Source of the DNA: Pyrus communis
Lineage: Eukaryota > Streptophyta > Magnoliopsida > Rosales > Rosaceae
Reading direction: 5' to 3'
Assembly: GCF_963583255.1 (NCBI RefSeq)
Contig: NC_084808.1
Coordinates: forward strand, 27,484,300 to 27,548,299
DNA length: 64,000 bases
Position numbers and translations under genes: made by a program. Below the pieces are notes generated by a model, which did no database searches, had not been told where the DNA came from, and saw only the letters and a program-made list of their open reading frames with translations. Below, piece by piece: positions 1 through 11,834 of this stretch (position 1 is its first letter; the number at the start of each line of letters is the position of its first letter).

Positions 1-54
1 TCACTCGGTACTCTCTCACTCCTCCTTCAGTGGCAGGAGAGTAATTAAGAAGCT

Positions 55-90
55 ATGTCCTCCTCCTCCTCCTCCTCCTCCTCCTCCCAA
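55..90 (+). repeat. TCC triplet repeat coding for a poly-Ser run
   Basis: A run of TCC codons directly after the XYL1 start codon gives about ten serines before the hydrophobic core of the signal peptide. It is a coding microsatellite and likely to vary in length between alleles. Confidence 0.85.
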
Positions 91-3000
91 TGTCTCTCTT
101 CTCTTCTTCTAGTGCTGTTAATCCTCTGTTTCTCTGGTGTGAGCTCAGCTGACACCGTTAACCCCACCATCAAGGGCAAAGGCTACCGTCTCATCTCCAT
201 CGAAGAAACCCCTGACGGCGGCCTTCTGGGTCTTCTCCAGCTCAAACAGAAGTCTAAAACCTACGGCCCCGATATCCCCCTCCTGCAGCTCTATGTCAAG
301 TACGTGTTCCCTATCACACGCATTACACTCTAAAGTCATGCTTGAAATTGCTTCTGTAAATACTAAACGCACTTGCTGACGATTAAAAATAATTTTTACT
401 ACGTTTGTTATAGTATGTGAAGAAGCTTTTTCCGAGCAGGAAGAAGAACTTTCTAACTGCAGTTCCAGAAAGAACTTGAATCTTTCTAAAAGAAGCAATT
501 TTGTTAAAAGCGCTTTTAAAAAAAGTGCTTCTTTCAGTCTCAATCAGAGGCCTAAATGCAGCTCACCTACTTTACCTATTTGATTAAATTTGTGATTTTT
601 ACAGGCACGAGACGCAGGACCGGTTGAGAGTCCACATAACTGACGCTCAGAAGGAGAGGTGGGAGGTTCCCTACAACCTCCTCCCCAGGGAGCAGCCGCC
701 GTCTCTGAAACAAACCATTACGCCGTCAGGGAAGACGAAGAACCCCATCGAAGTCTCAGAGTACTCCGGCTCTGAGCTCATTCTCAGCTACATCTCCGAC
801 CCATTTGGGTTCGCCGTCAAGAGGAAGTCCGACGGGCAGGTCCTCTTCAATTCAAGCTCCGAATCCAAAGACCCATATGGCGAACTGGTGTTTAAGGACC
901 AGTACCTGGAGATATCCACCCGACTGCCGAAGGACGCCTCCCTGTACGGCCTCGGAGAGAACTCTCAGCCGCACGGGATCAAGCTCTACCCGAACGATCC
1001 ATACACCCTCTTCACCACCGACGTCTCGGCGATCAATCTCAACACTGATTTGTACGGGTCCCACCCGGTTTACATGGATCTCCGGAATGTGGCCAGCGAG
1101 GCTTACGCACACTCTGTTCTGCTGCTCAACAGCAATGGCATGGATGTGTTTTACAGAGGGACTTCTCTCACCTACAAGGTCATTGGGGGTGTTTTCGACT
1201 TTTACTTCTTTGCGGGGCCGACGCCGTTGGGCGTTGTCGACCAGTACACGGCGTTCATCGGCAGACCGGCCCCGATGCCCTACTGGTCTCTTGGTATGTT
1301 CTACTTTCTACCCTCTGCTTTGCTTTCATCAACTTACTCGGTTATTCTTACTTCTGGCTTCAGATTAAAAGCTTTGGATGTGTATATTTTTTAGTTTTTA
1401 TATAAGCGATTTACATTTATTTTTACTTTTTATTGAACAATATTATCTACACGAAGTGAAGAAGTTGGCTAATCGCCTAATTCTCATAATGGGCTAGCTA
1501 TAACCGATATCCTATATTAATAGCACGACGCTTTAGCTAACTTACCCAACCCAGATTAGCGGATCTGTATTTGTTTAGAAAAGAAATGTTTTTGTTAGCG
1601 TCCAAATCCCAAATCTTCTGTGCACGTTTTTGTTCTATTTTGTTGTGATTTTGTGAATGATTTTTATTGTCGTTTTAGTATATAATATGGTTTGGTTAGT
1701 TCAACCAAGAAAAAGGAATGTGGATGTTGTTCGTTCCAAACTTTGTTGTGTCTTGTGGGAGACCAATATACTAATGTAAACAATATAACAATTAGGAATG
1801 AGTTAGATTTTTAAGGAACTAAACTATGACTAGTTGAGCATTATTATAGTATGTGGGAAAATTGCTCGTTGGTGGGTTGGTCGGGTCCCTCTTTTGTTTT
1901 CATCTTTTCGTGCATTTCTTTCTTTACACAACTCTCGCCGCGGAAACAATTTTTCCACGTTAAAGATATGATCTTTACATAAAGTTGGAGGCTCTAAGAT
2001 TCATCTCATTAAACCAGTCAAAGATTTCTGCTTTTTCTGCCATTTTTTTCCAAGCCTTTGCACTTTTCCACATCACAGATTGCGATATCGCTGCTTAGTC
2101 CTGGAAAAATGTCGTGTCCTTACAAATATTATCTCCTCTGTGTGAGGTGGAGTTTGAATTCCCGTTTCCGAACCATATTGCAAGCTGTGATGTACTTCTG
2201 CATATCTCACTGCCATGTCTTAGGAGAGTGAGACCATGTTTAATTGTAAGGCATTCTGCCTCGTGTTAATGTTTCCCAGTCTTACATTATAGCTATTGTC
2301 GTTTCGTGGGGAATGCGAGTTTGTAATTGTGGTGCCTTTTACCTGTTTTAGTTCACAAGGCATTTCCCTGACATCGCCTCAGATCTAACGTGTGGTTTAG
2401 ACTCTAGAAGTTTTTGGATCGTTCCTCCGTTCGGGGACCATTACTTGTGGTCGATTTGAAGTTTTAAGAGATAGTGTACTATTGAGTTACTGATACTAGT
2501 ACATTAGCTGTTGTCTGGTTGGTGGGAGAACAATTGTTACTGATACTATTACAGCAGTGCCTTTTGTAATGCTTTCATTGCCTCAGATCTCACTTGTGAC
2601 TTGGATGCTTGTTTCTATGTGGTACTGTTTTGGGCGTTCATGTAGTTCTACGGTTTTAAGGAAAAATGTTTTTGAGTGATGGTAAGTTGGCGTTGATGCA
2701 TTTGGGGTGCTGCAGCTAAATCAACGGTTATCGATTGAATATGACAAATAGAACCAAAAAAAAAAGTGCAACTTAAGAAAGTGAGAGAATTTTAAAGTGA
2801 ATGTAACTTGATCCACTAGACGTTGCTTATGTCTCGTTATAAGGTTTATATCAATGTTATGTTCATTAAGTTTCTAATTTAAAACTCCACCAAAGCAGAT
2901 GAAATATTTTTCCTAACGGTCTGTCATCATGCTTTTACAGGATTCCACCAATGCAGATGGGGTTACCACAACTTATCAGTAGTTGAAGACGTTGTTGCGA

Positions 3001-4814
3001 ACTACAAAAAGGCTGAAATCCCGCTAGATGTCATTTGGAATGACGATGATCACATGGACGGACACAAAGACTTCACCCTCAACCCCAAAAACTACCCTCG
3101 TCCAAAGCTCTTGGCATTCCTAGACAAAATACATAAGATAGGCATGAAGTACATTGTCATTATCGATCCTGGAATTGGTGTTAATACCAGTTACGGTGTA
3201 TACCAAAGAGGTTTAGCGAATGATGTTTTCATTAAATATGAGGGTGAACCCTACTTGGCCCAAGTTTGGCCAGGGGCTGTAAACTTCCCCGACTTCCTCA
3301 ACCCCAAAACTGTTTCATGGTGGGGTGATGAGATCCGCCGCTTTCATGAACTTGTCCCAGTTGATGGCTTATGGATTGACATGAACGAAGCTTCAAATTT
3401 CTGTTCTGGGAAGTGCAAAATTCCAAACAAGCAGTGTCCGACGGGTACAGGACCTGGCTGGGTATGTTGCTTGGATTGCAAAAACATTACAAAGACGAGA
3501 TGGGATGATCCACCTTACAAGATCAACGCTTCAGGGTTGCAGGTCCCCGTTGGATACAAAACCATAGCCACTAGTGCATCTCATTACAATGGTGTTTTGG
3601 AGTACGATGCTCACAGTCTCTATGGCTTTTCCCAGTCCATTGCAACTCACAAAGCTCTTCAAGGGCTTGAGGGCAAGAGACCGTTTATATTAACCCGATC
3701 CACATATGTTGGTTCAGGCAGGTATGCTGCACATTGGACAGGTGATAACAAGGGGACTTGGGAGGATTTGAAGATATCAATCACTACTGTGCTCAATTTT
3801 GGAATATTTGGAGTGCCGATGGTTGGTGCAGACATATGCGGGTTCTATCCAGCACCTACTGAAGAGCTTTGCAACCGTTGGATTGAAGTAGGCGCTTTCT
3901 ATCCCTTTTCAAGGGATCATGCGAACTTCTATTCCCCGAGACAAGAGCTTTATCAATGGGAGTCTGTAGCTGAGTCTGCACGAAATGCACTAGGTATGAG
4001 ATATAAACTCCTCCCTTATCTGTACACATTAAGCTACGAAGCACACATCAGCGGAGCCCCAATTGCCAGGCCACTTTTCTTCTCATTCCCAACGTACACT
4101 GAAACGTATGGATTGAGTACTCAATTCTTGTTGGGGAGCAGCGTTATGATTTCACCAGTGCTTGAACAGGGAAAATCAAACGTTAAAGCATTATTTCCCC
4201 CAGGAAGCTGGTACAGTTTATTTGATATGACGCAGGCCATTAGCTCGACGAAGGGGAAGTATGTTACGCTTGATGCGCCTTTGCATGTTGTTAATGTGCA
4301 TCTGTATCAGAATACCATTCTACCAATGCAGCAGGGTGGACTGATCTCTAAAGCAGCAAGAACAACCCCTTTTAGCCTCGTTGTCGCGTTCCCAGCTGGG
4401 GCAAGCAATGCAACAGCCAAGGGGAACCTGTTCCTTGACAACGATGAGCTTCCCGAGATGAATCTTGGAAACGGTTACTCCACATATGTTGATTTCTATG
4501 CGACTGTAAGCGAAGGAAATGTGAAAGTGTGGTCAGAAGTTCAGGAGGGTAAGTTTGCTTTAAGTAAAGGCTGGATTGTTGGGAAGGTGAGTGTGTTAGG
4601 ACTGGATGGAAGCGGAGCAACATCTTCTCTCGAGGTTGATGGAAACCAAGCGACAAGCGTTTCAAACGTTGAGTTGATCGCTTCAGAACAGACATATCTC
4701 AATGAGATAGAAGACGGAGAGCAGACCAAGAGCGTAATGGTGGAGGTTAACGGTCTGTCCCTTCCTGTTGGCAAGAACTTTGCCATGTCCTGGAAAATGG
4801 GGATCAAGGCTTGA
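55..4814 (+). CDS. XYL1: alpha-xylosidase 1-like, GH31 family, three exons
   Basis: Exons are 55-299, 605-1293 and 2941-4814 (GT-AG introns; donors GTACGT at 300 and GTATGT at 1294). They join in frame to 935 codons, close to the about 915 residues of Arabidopsis XYL1. The first ATG opens a poly-Ser stretch and a hydrophobic signal peptide (about residues 1-32), so the enzyme should be secreted to the wall. Exon 2 holds the N-terminal beta-sandwich. Exon 3 holds the barrel with the GH31 nucleophile motif [10 protein letters not shown] (Asp458) and a probable acid/base Asp580 in HWTGDN, then the C-terminal sandwich. Family role: removal of unsubstituted xylose from the non-reducing end of xyloglucan oligosaccharides in the apoplast. 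Sequence across the barrel and C-terminus fits XYL1 better than ordinary alpha-glucosidase, but substrate preference is inferred. No break or missing catalytic residue is seen. Confidence 0.93.
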
Positions 4815-7800
4815 CTTGCTAGACGAGATGTGCCCTTTATTTTGAGCTAGCTAGTTTTGGTCCTCTAATTTACTTGTTCTGCAGCCATTCGGGCGGAAAT
4901 AGTTGATGTCTTTAGAGTTATTATCGCGGTTGTTGATGGCGGGGAGATGAGTTAAGGATATCCTCATCCTTCTCCACGTAAACAAAGCAAAAAATGGTGA
5001 GGTTTATTGTTTGCTTAGAGGCTCCTCCATTGTTGCTTAAGCTTGTACGAAATAAAGCAAAATTTTAAGTCTTGTTCCCTTATCTGTGTTGCTGCCTTAC
5101 TGCTTCAATCCTTTCATGGGTATTTGGGCCGGTAACCATCCCAAGCTCTGGTTATGTTCGCATCGGGTGGCAATGAGTCGTGTTCTGGTTTATTTATATA
5201 CATCCGTATCACATTCATCCCAATTCACGAGTTCATTAACGGACTATTCGTCTGAAAAATGAAAATGGTTTGTATTATAATCATTAAAATCTCAGTTGAG
5301 TGTTAATCGTGTTTTAATTACGCACATCAAGTTTTATATTCATGCAAACTCCGCCAGATGTAACGTGTTATGTCGTAAAATTGTCACGGCTTGAACAACC
5401 ATGTTTCTCTCAAAGATCTGAACCTTGGAAGGTCGGCATATATGTGGTAATTAGTCTGCTATTCAATTCAAAACGATCAGTTATCTTTAATCTCTGAATC
5501 AAAGACCCTGCTGCCCATTCACCAAAAAAAAAGAGACCCTGCTGCCTAGAGTCAGGGACGTCATATGGCATATGCTTCTTGTAACCAAAATTTTCAGGTG
5601 CATTTCTTTTCCTTACACAAGCAATGGTCTTATACTAATTTAAATTGCGAGTAAAGAAGTTAGGTGTTAAAATGACGTGCACAAAGAAGAATACGGTAAA
5701 AAAATTCTATGGAACATGACTATGCTAATGTCTGCAAAACTTATCTTCTTCGAAAGAAACTATTGATTTGAAAAAAGGTTAAAAGTAATTAGATTTCGCA
5801 ACCTTACCAATAAATATCAAGATGTTCGTCCAACAAGTATCAAATGTCACCACAGATTTTGAAGATTTGAGTAGGCATTAATTTTGGTTGCTAAGTCAAG
5901 TTTGGTATAAATCATTTTCTTTTAATTTATTAATATAATAGGAAAAATAAAAATAAAAATTGATAGTCAAGTCGAAGTCCACTGTTGCAATTATTAAGAG
6001 TTTCTCTGCTTCCGAACGACTCCAAAGTCTCCATCCCATCAAAATTTAAACTTGTCCCCTCGTACTAATTTCGTATTCGTGTTTAAATGTGTGTTTTTTG
6101 TTGTGTAATTTAATGTTAAATTTACTTACTTTATAACATGTTGCATATATTTTAAGCCCATGACTTTTGAAAAAATATTGTTCGACACGTACATCGAGCC
6201 GAGCTGAAGACGCTTGACCTAATAAAAAAATTAAAACACAAGATAGATATATAGACTTTCATATGATAGGTTTGTCGTCATAATTTAAAAAATTCCTGCC
6301 TAGCGTCTATTTAGCCGGCCTAAACACTTGTTTAGTCTGCCTAGACACCCGCTTGTGTGGTGACTCTCACTTAGATAGAAATCGATAACTTTGATTTTGA
6401 ATTTTATTTTTGTTCAATTAATTGAAAAATACTTGTTGAATACTTGTATAAACATTCATTATATGCTTGTTCCCATCTTTTCAATATGTTATGATCCTTT
6501 AATTTATATGTCATTTTATTTTATAATTTATATATCACAATACAATTATGTATGTTTGAAAGTATAAATAGGCACTTATTTATACGATATATAATAAATT
6601 TATTTAAATCCGCCTTCTCCGTCTAAGCCTCAATGCACCACTTAACTAGCGCCTAACAACTTTTAAAACCTTATTTATCGTGCAGGCTAACATGTGAATT
6701 AGTTACGTTGCGAAATGATGTTGATGTAACAATGCACTTATCTACAAACAAAAAGAAAAACATAGCATAATACTATTCACACACCATTGTTACTTTTTTT
6801 CAATTTATTTGATTTAACAATCGAAAAATTAAAATCTGTGTTAAAAATAAAAATGAGTTGGTTAATAACATTACTGGTACGTATGAATTTCTAATCTGTC
6901 TTATCAGGAGAGTAGCTGAGTGGAGCGTATTTTTCAATCCCAAATAACCAAAGCCCCAGATAGTAACCAGCAAAAGTATTTACGTCTATTTTAAGAAACA
7001 TACCAAATTATCCAAATCTCAGCCCAAAAACAAAATATTGCAAAGGTGGGCGACGCGCGGGCTTTCCTAGAAGTTGCGGGACGACCCAAGCGCGCGAAGA
7101 CACTTGTCTCCCCGCGGTACACGTGGCAGCATCTGGTTCGGGGCAGACCTGCAAAATGGGTGTTCTGGCGGGAAAAAGAGGGATTGTGGGCACCTTTGGC
7201 GGGAAACGGAGGCGAACCGGACTTCGGTCCACTCATTGCTAGTTGCGTGGCCCACTTGGCCATCTCCGACATCTACTTTTGGTGAACTTGCATGCGTCAT
7301 TTCCATGGATATATACATCATGATGAACATCACCATACATGCCATGCCATCATGTCCATGCATTGCACTTTATACACGTTACATGATACTTGCCCTTTGA
7401 TAGTGAATATTGGATGAGGATCATTTTCGCTTTTTGGGAACTCTAGGAATCATTGTATCGTGATCGTTCTTTATGCATCCTACAGTTAATTTTATTAAGT
7501 ATTATTTATATTTAATTTTGAATGATAAAATTTAAAATAATTTCTGATAACACAATATACGATAAACGATTACGAAGTGATATAAAATATTTAAGAAGAT
7601 TTGAAAAAAAAAATTTATGAAGTGATATAAAATATTTGGAGTTACAGAAGGATTTGGCATTTAAAACAAAGTAGCGTTATATGATTTATACATTTCATCA
7701 TATTTAGTAGAATAAGTTTTGTTGTTATTGTTTTGATGTGAGACGTACTCACATTATTCACACGTCATTGTGTTTTCTTTCCTTTTTCACTAGAGCACTG

Positions 7801-9490
7801 TTAGAGATACCAAATTTTTAAGAATAATGCTAAAAAGATTAAATTTTGTAAACTAAATAACATGAAAGTTAATGATTAAATTATTACTGAAGTGTTAGTT
7901 AACATGCTTATTTCTTGACACGTAATTTAGTTAACAAATTTAGTTTACGTAGCATTACTTAAATTTTATACCATTTTCATAACAAATGACATAATTGTTG
8001 ATAATTGAGATATAAATTAAATATTAACTAATGAGTTTATTTCCTATTAGTGATACATAATTTTGTTTAAATGAAACAAATACACTAAAACCCAAGCATC
8101 TGGCTAAATGTGATACAGGAAGTGAATTATTTGAGCTATTCAGACATCAAATTAGTCGTAATCATGATGTTAACCAGGCTTAAGTGGAGTATTGGTCATA
8201 GAGTTATTGGACTGTGCGTTTAGTGTGATGGACTGTCACCTACCAGTGCCAAAAGTCCATGGTTGCTTGGGGAGTGGGACATAAATAGTACATGCGCCAT
8301 TTTTTTCTTGAGCAGACATGCTACGGACCGTCGGATCAACTTTGGCTCCTCTAGAAAATCGACGTCCAAATTGTCACGTGCTGTGTGTGCGCTCTTCGCT
8401 GGGACCCATGGATTGTAGAAACGAGGGGTAGTGCCATGATAGTATTTGTGTTTTTAGTTTTTACGGATGGGACGTTTAAATTGGCGTGTTCCTTGGGGCA
8501 TAAGTTTCTCCGTCATCACAACTTAGTTGACTGATAATTATTTGACCAAGAAAATATGTTAACTAATTAACTTCAAATTAATAACTGGTTAGTTTCCTTA
8601 TTAATCATTAAAACCCTTTAAAATTCTAACTAAGTACTCTGCACCCAGTTTTATTTCTTACGTGGTAACTTAATTTTCGACAATGAGATCGGATGAATTT
8701 AAAAAAATCGAGAATGAAAAAATAACAAGAGTGTATAAAAGATAAAAATGAGCTCAAAATCTGACCTCCAAAATTCTAATTAAGTACTTTGCACCCTGTT
8801 TTTATTTTTTGTCAAATCGATTCACTCATAAAAAAGTTTGGCCTCCAAAATTAATAGAAAAGATTTGTAGGTGAAACTCTATATGAATATTGATTCACAA
8901 GGGAAGGGTCCAAAAAAAATCTTTTTTTGTGAATTGAGAATTATCATGGTCCAGATTTTCTTCCAATCGAGTCCAAACTTTTTGTGTACTATCTGTCATC
9001 TTATATTTGACATAATTTCAGTACTAATACCTTAAATTAGAGAGTTCATAAAGATTATAACTTTAAAATAGTTCCTTATATTTTTCATATGACAAATATT
9101 AATTCCTATTTTGGCACCTAAATACCAAACGGCTAAATTACCTAAATAACCGCTCTACAACACGAGAAATACGCTTTTGCCGACTCGCGGCGCTGCGTTT
9201 TGCCCCTAAAAAAACCCACACATCCTACCACGCTCCGTCCGAAGCGCGTGCCTGGAAATTCTCTCAAGAACCGAGCCAATTCACTGCGTGGACTGACTCT
9301 TCCACCTAACCCCGCTCAGATAGGCCATCCAGAGCCGTACGATTGTACAATGTGGAACACAGCTGGCGAACGGGAGTGTGACGGAGGACTCGGGGGTGAT
9401 ATGCATGAACCTCGGATGGGAGGGTCATGCATCATGTATGGTGATGGGTCCTCAACCACAACATTTTTTAATTAAATGGTATTTATTAAT
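4815..9490. other. intergenic spacer, no supported gene
   Basis: The first few hundred bases are the XYL1 3' UTR and terminator region. The rest is AT-rich with no reading frame that looks like a plant protein. Around 6290-6680 there is dispersed-repeat-like sequence with several short CCTAG/GCCTA-type words. At 7036-7290 there is an unusually GC-rich island (described separately). From about 8200 to 9490 lies upstream sequence of the ERF gene, including ACGTG-type words near 8380. No RNA gene is recognised. Confidence 0.6.
7036..7290. promoter_or_regulatory. GC-rich island with two E2F-like sites
   Basis: This block is much richer in G and C than the flanks and is open in several frames on both strands. 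That is a composition effect, so none is called as a gene. It contains GGCGGGAAA twice (near 7167 and 7199), which matches the plant E2F/DP consensus, plus ACACGTGGCA near 7120 (a G-box/ABRE-like core). It may be a relic promoter or part of a mobile element. No gene start follows within 2 kb on the + strand. Confidence 0.35.
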
Positions 9491-9497
9491 GGATATG

Positions 9498-9652
9498 GAT
9501 CGGTCATAATTCATACCATCACATCATCCGGATCATTGAAATTTAATCTAACGATTACAAACAGTAATTTACTTTAAAACTTATAACAATTTTAATCGTT
9601 GAATTAAATTTCAATAATCCGAATGATGTGATTTGGTGGATTATGATCACTG
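9498..9652. mobile_element. short palindromic MITE
   Basis: Two arms of about 60 bases (9498-9558 and 9594-9652) are imperfect inverted repeats around a 35-base AT-rich loop. Matching words include CACATCAT with ATGATGTG and TGAAATTTAAT with ATTAAATTTCA. It lies just upstream of the likely transcription start of the ERF gene. No clear target-site duplication was found, so the exact ends are uncertain. Confidence 0.65.
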
Positions 9653-9897
9653 GGCCTGGAGAGGATACATGTCCTTTATTAATTTCCAAAATTGGTTTTT
9701 TTTTTTCTTTCACATATTATAAATTTATTTTCCCACGCTCGCCATCTCTGTTTTTAAATGAATTTTTTAACCGCAGAGAGAAAAAGCAGCATGGCGAGAG
9801 TGTGAGAGAGAAGCATAGAGAAAAAGCCAACACTGAATCTCAAAGGCAGGCAGAGAGACGTGGAATAGAATATTGAGGAGCGAGAAAGCAACACAAA

Positions 9898-10046
9898 GGT
9901 CTCTTCAAATTGTTGAATATTTTATTTAATTTTTGTTTCTGGGATTTTTCGATAATTTAATTTTATAGAGATTTGGGTTTTAAATCTTTAATTGAAGGTC
10001 ATTTTTTATGTTTTAATTTTAATTTTAATTTTTTGTGTTTCTGTAG
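9898..10046 (+). other. possible first 5'-UTR intron of the ERF gene
   Basis: A donor-like AAAG|GT at 9898 and an acceptor-like TTTCTGTAG ending at 10046 flank T-rich sequence typical of plant introns. The purine-rich stretch before it (9770-9897) looks like a plant 5' leader. Transcript evidence is lacking, so this is a proposal only. Confidence 0.35.
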
Positions 10047-10329
10047 AAATCGAAGAAAACAATTTGACCACCACCTCTGATCCCTGTCTCGTTAAATCGT
10101 GGCCATAGATTCGTAATCCTCTCTAACTTTTTTGATCACCAAAGCTCCTATATATATCTTTAGGGGTTTTGCAGCGACTCTATCTTGCTATCACTCTACC
10201 CCTTAATAGTCTTCCTTTTCTGCGTTTGCTCTCTCTCCAGCATTTCACAGATATTTTTACAGAGGGTTTTGGATTCGGGTTTTCTCTGAGGAACGGAGGA
10301 GAGTGAAGGAGGCTGTGTGGAGAGTTTTT

Positions 10330-10698
10330 ATGTCGGCTAGCTTTGATTTGGTGGTGATTGGGGCTCCGTCGAAGCTCTGGATTTTAACTGCTGCTTGCTC
10401 TGCCGTCTGCTTTATGCTTCTCTGCTTTTTCCGGCAGAGATTCAACCCGGTGATTCGACCTGTTTCGATGAGTTTGAGACCAAAAAGGTATGTGGGTTTT
10501 GGTTAGTCTCTCTAAATCTTTGTTAAAGCCTTGTGGGTTTTTCGGTTCTGGGTTGATTTTTTATTTTGTATTTTTCAAAATCTTACTAGTTCTTGTTTCG
10601 TAATTTGCAGGACTTGTTCTGGATCGCAATATTTTGGGGCTTTTCATATAAAACGATTTTCTTCCCTCTTCTTATTCCTGAGAGGGGATCTAACTTGA
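10330..10698 (+). CDS. spliced upstream ORF (candidate conserved-peptide uORF) of the ERF gene
   Basis: An ATG at 10330 opens a frame that runs to a donor, AAAAG|GTATGT (intron 10488-10610), and resumes after TTTGCAG at 10611. It ends at TGA 10696-10698, giving 81 codons. The frame is preserved exactly across the intron. The peptide has a hydrophobic middle rich in Leu, Cys, Ala and Phe, followed by a basic, Arg-rich segment, which suggests a short membrane-associating peptide. It ends 104 bases before the main ATG. From memory, group VI-L ERF genes in Arabidopsis (At1g68550, CRF10) carry a conserved peptide uORF (CPuORF53). I infer that this is the same class, in which the uORF peptide limits translation of the main ORF. 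The splice sites are seen directly; the function is inferred. Confidence 0.72.
10488..10610 (+). other. 5'-UTR intron inside the uORF
   Basis: The donor GTATGT and the acceptor TTTGCAG bracket a T-rich 123-base sequence. Removing it joins the uORF in frame. Without splicing the uORF stops a few codons past the donor, so intron retention would swap the peptide's C-terminus. Confidence 0.75.
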
Positions 10699-10802
10699 TA
10701 CCACTCACATCTCAAAATCAAATCTCAATTTTTTTTTTTTTTTTTGGGTATTTTTGAGGGGTTTAGAAGATTTTAGCCATTTTCTGAAACTAATTTTTGA
10801 AA

Positions 10803-11732
10803 ATGGCTGTGCCTCGGAAACAGCCGCTGAATCAGCGAGACAGAATGAAAAAGTCCAATCCTGCTCACCGGTCCAAGATTATGAGGAAAGTTCGCATTAT
10901 CTGTTACGATCCCGACGCCACTGATGACTCATCTTCAAGCGAGGACGAAGGAGGAAGAGAGAGAAGATTTGCCAAAAACCCAAAACGCTTCGTTCGCGAA
11001 GTTACTTTCTGCCCATCCGCGCACCCGAAGCCAGGCACCGCCGAGCCAGAGAGCTCAAGTCAAGACAGCAATGGAGTCAGAACCCCAAAACCCAGCAAGA
11101 AGGCGCTTTTCGCCAAGTCCCATCGGCAGTCCTCTTCTCCTTACAGAGGCGTGAGGCAGCGCAAATGGGGGAAATGGGCTGCTGAGATTCGTGATCCTTT
11201 CAAAGGGGTTCGTCTCTGGCTTGGTACTTTCAATACCGCGGAGGACGCCTCAAAGGCCTATGAGGCCAAGCGGCTCGAATTTGAAGAAATGTTGGCAGCT
11301 GCTACCTCAGCTTCAGCTGTCGTTTCCAACAAGAATTCCTACAACAACGTCGAACCTGTTTCATCTGAGGATTCCGACTCTGTCGTTTCTCAGAGGTCTC
11401 CTTCTTGTGTGCTTGATTTGGAGAAGGAGACTGCCGATGAGTCGACAAATATTGAAGAGCTGCAAATACCCGATTTGGGTTTTCTTGATGAGACATTGGG
11501 CCCTCTTCATTTTGATCAAGAGCTAAACTTGGGACCGGAGCTCGATTCGCTTTACCTGGAGGATTTTGGGCAGTTCTTCGACAATTACAGCAGCATTGAG
11601 GATATACAGATTCCCGGGTTCGAAAGCGATGAGCCGAGCAGTCTACCCGACTGTGACTTTGAGGATCTTGGCAAGGATGACATTGCTTGCTGGTTGGATG
11701 AACCCCTCAAGCCCAATAAATTTTGCAGCTAG
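10803..11732 (+). CDS. AP2/ERF transcription factor, ERF118/CRF10-like (group VI-L)
   Basis: An intron-free frame of 309 codons; the first true ATG is 10803. The motif [13 protein letters not shown] at about residues 29-42, followed by a Ser/Glu/Asp-rich run, is the CRF-type motif of group VI ERFs. One AP2 domain spans about residues 112-163, with [19 protein letters not shown] and [13 protein letters not shown]. The RQRKWG form and the segment ending in KRLEFE match the group VI-L branch (ERF116/118/119) better than classic CRF1-6. The C-terminal half is acidic with Leu/Phe motifs (about 215-305), as expected for an activation region. Role: a nuclear DNA-binding regulator of GCC-box-type targets; the biological pathway is not evident from sequence. 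It is preceded by a spliced uORF that probably controls translation. The symbol is left blank because the orthologue within the branch is uncertain. Confidence 0.9.
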   Translation: MAVPRKQPLNQRDRMKKSNPAHRSKIMRKVRIICYDPDATDDSSSSEDEGGRERRFAKNPKRFVREVTFCPSAHPKPGTAEPESSSQDSNGVRTPKPSKKALFAKSHRQSSSPYRGVRQRKWGKWAAEIRDPFKGVRLWLGTFNTAEDASKAYEAKRLEFEEMLAAATSASAVVSNKNSYNNVEPVSSEDSDSVVSQRSPSCVLDLEKETADESTNIEELQIPDLGFLDETLGPLHFDQELNLGPELDSLYLEDFGQFFDNYSSIEDIQIPGFESDEPSSLPDCDFEDLGKDDIACWLDEPLKPNKFCS

Positions 11733-11748
11733 GAGAGTTATCTTAAGT

Positions 11749-11834
11749 TAAATCTCTGTTTATGGTTTTGCAGCGATTAGGCGTAATATCATAAATCTCT
11801 GTTTATGGTTTTGCAGCAATTAGGCGTAATATCA
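11749..11834 (+). repeat. 43-bp tandem duplication in the ERF 3' UTR
   Basis: Two nearly identical 43-base units (11749-11791 and 11792-11834) differ by one base (GCAGCGATT versus GCAGCAATT). They lie just after the ERF stop codon. Confidence 0.85.

Noticed and set aside
7046..7400. Overlapping frames of 74-108 residues in the GC-rich island
   Set aside because: Open in several frames on both strands, with no signal, domain or start context. This is a composition effect.
10797..10802. Start of the ERF protein two codons upstream of 10803
   Set aside because: That codon is TTG; the first ATG in frame is 10803.
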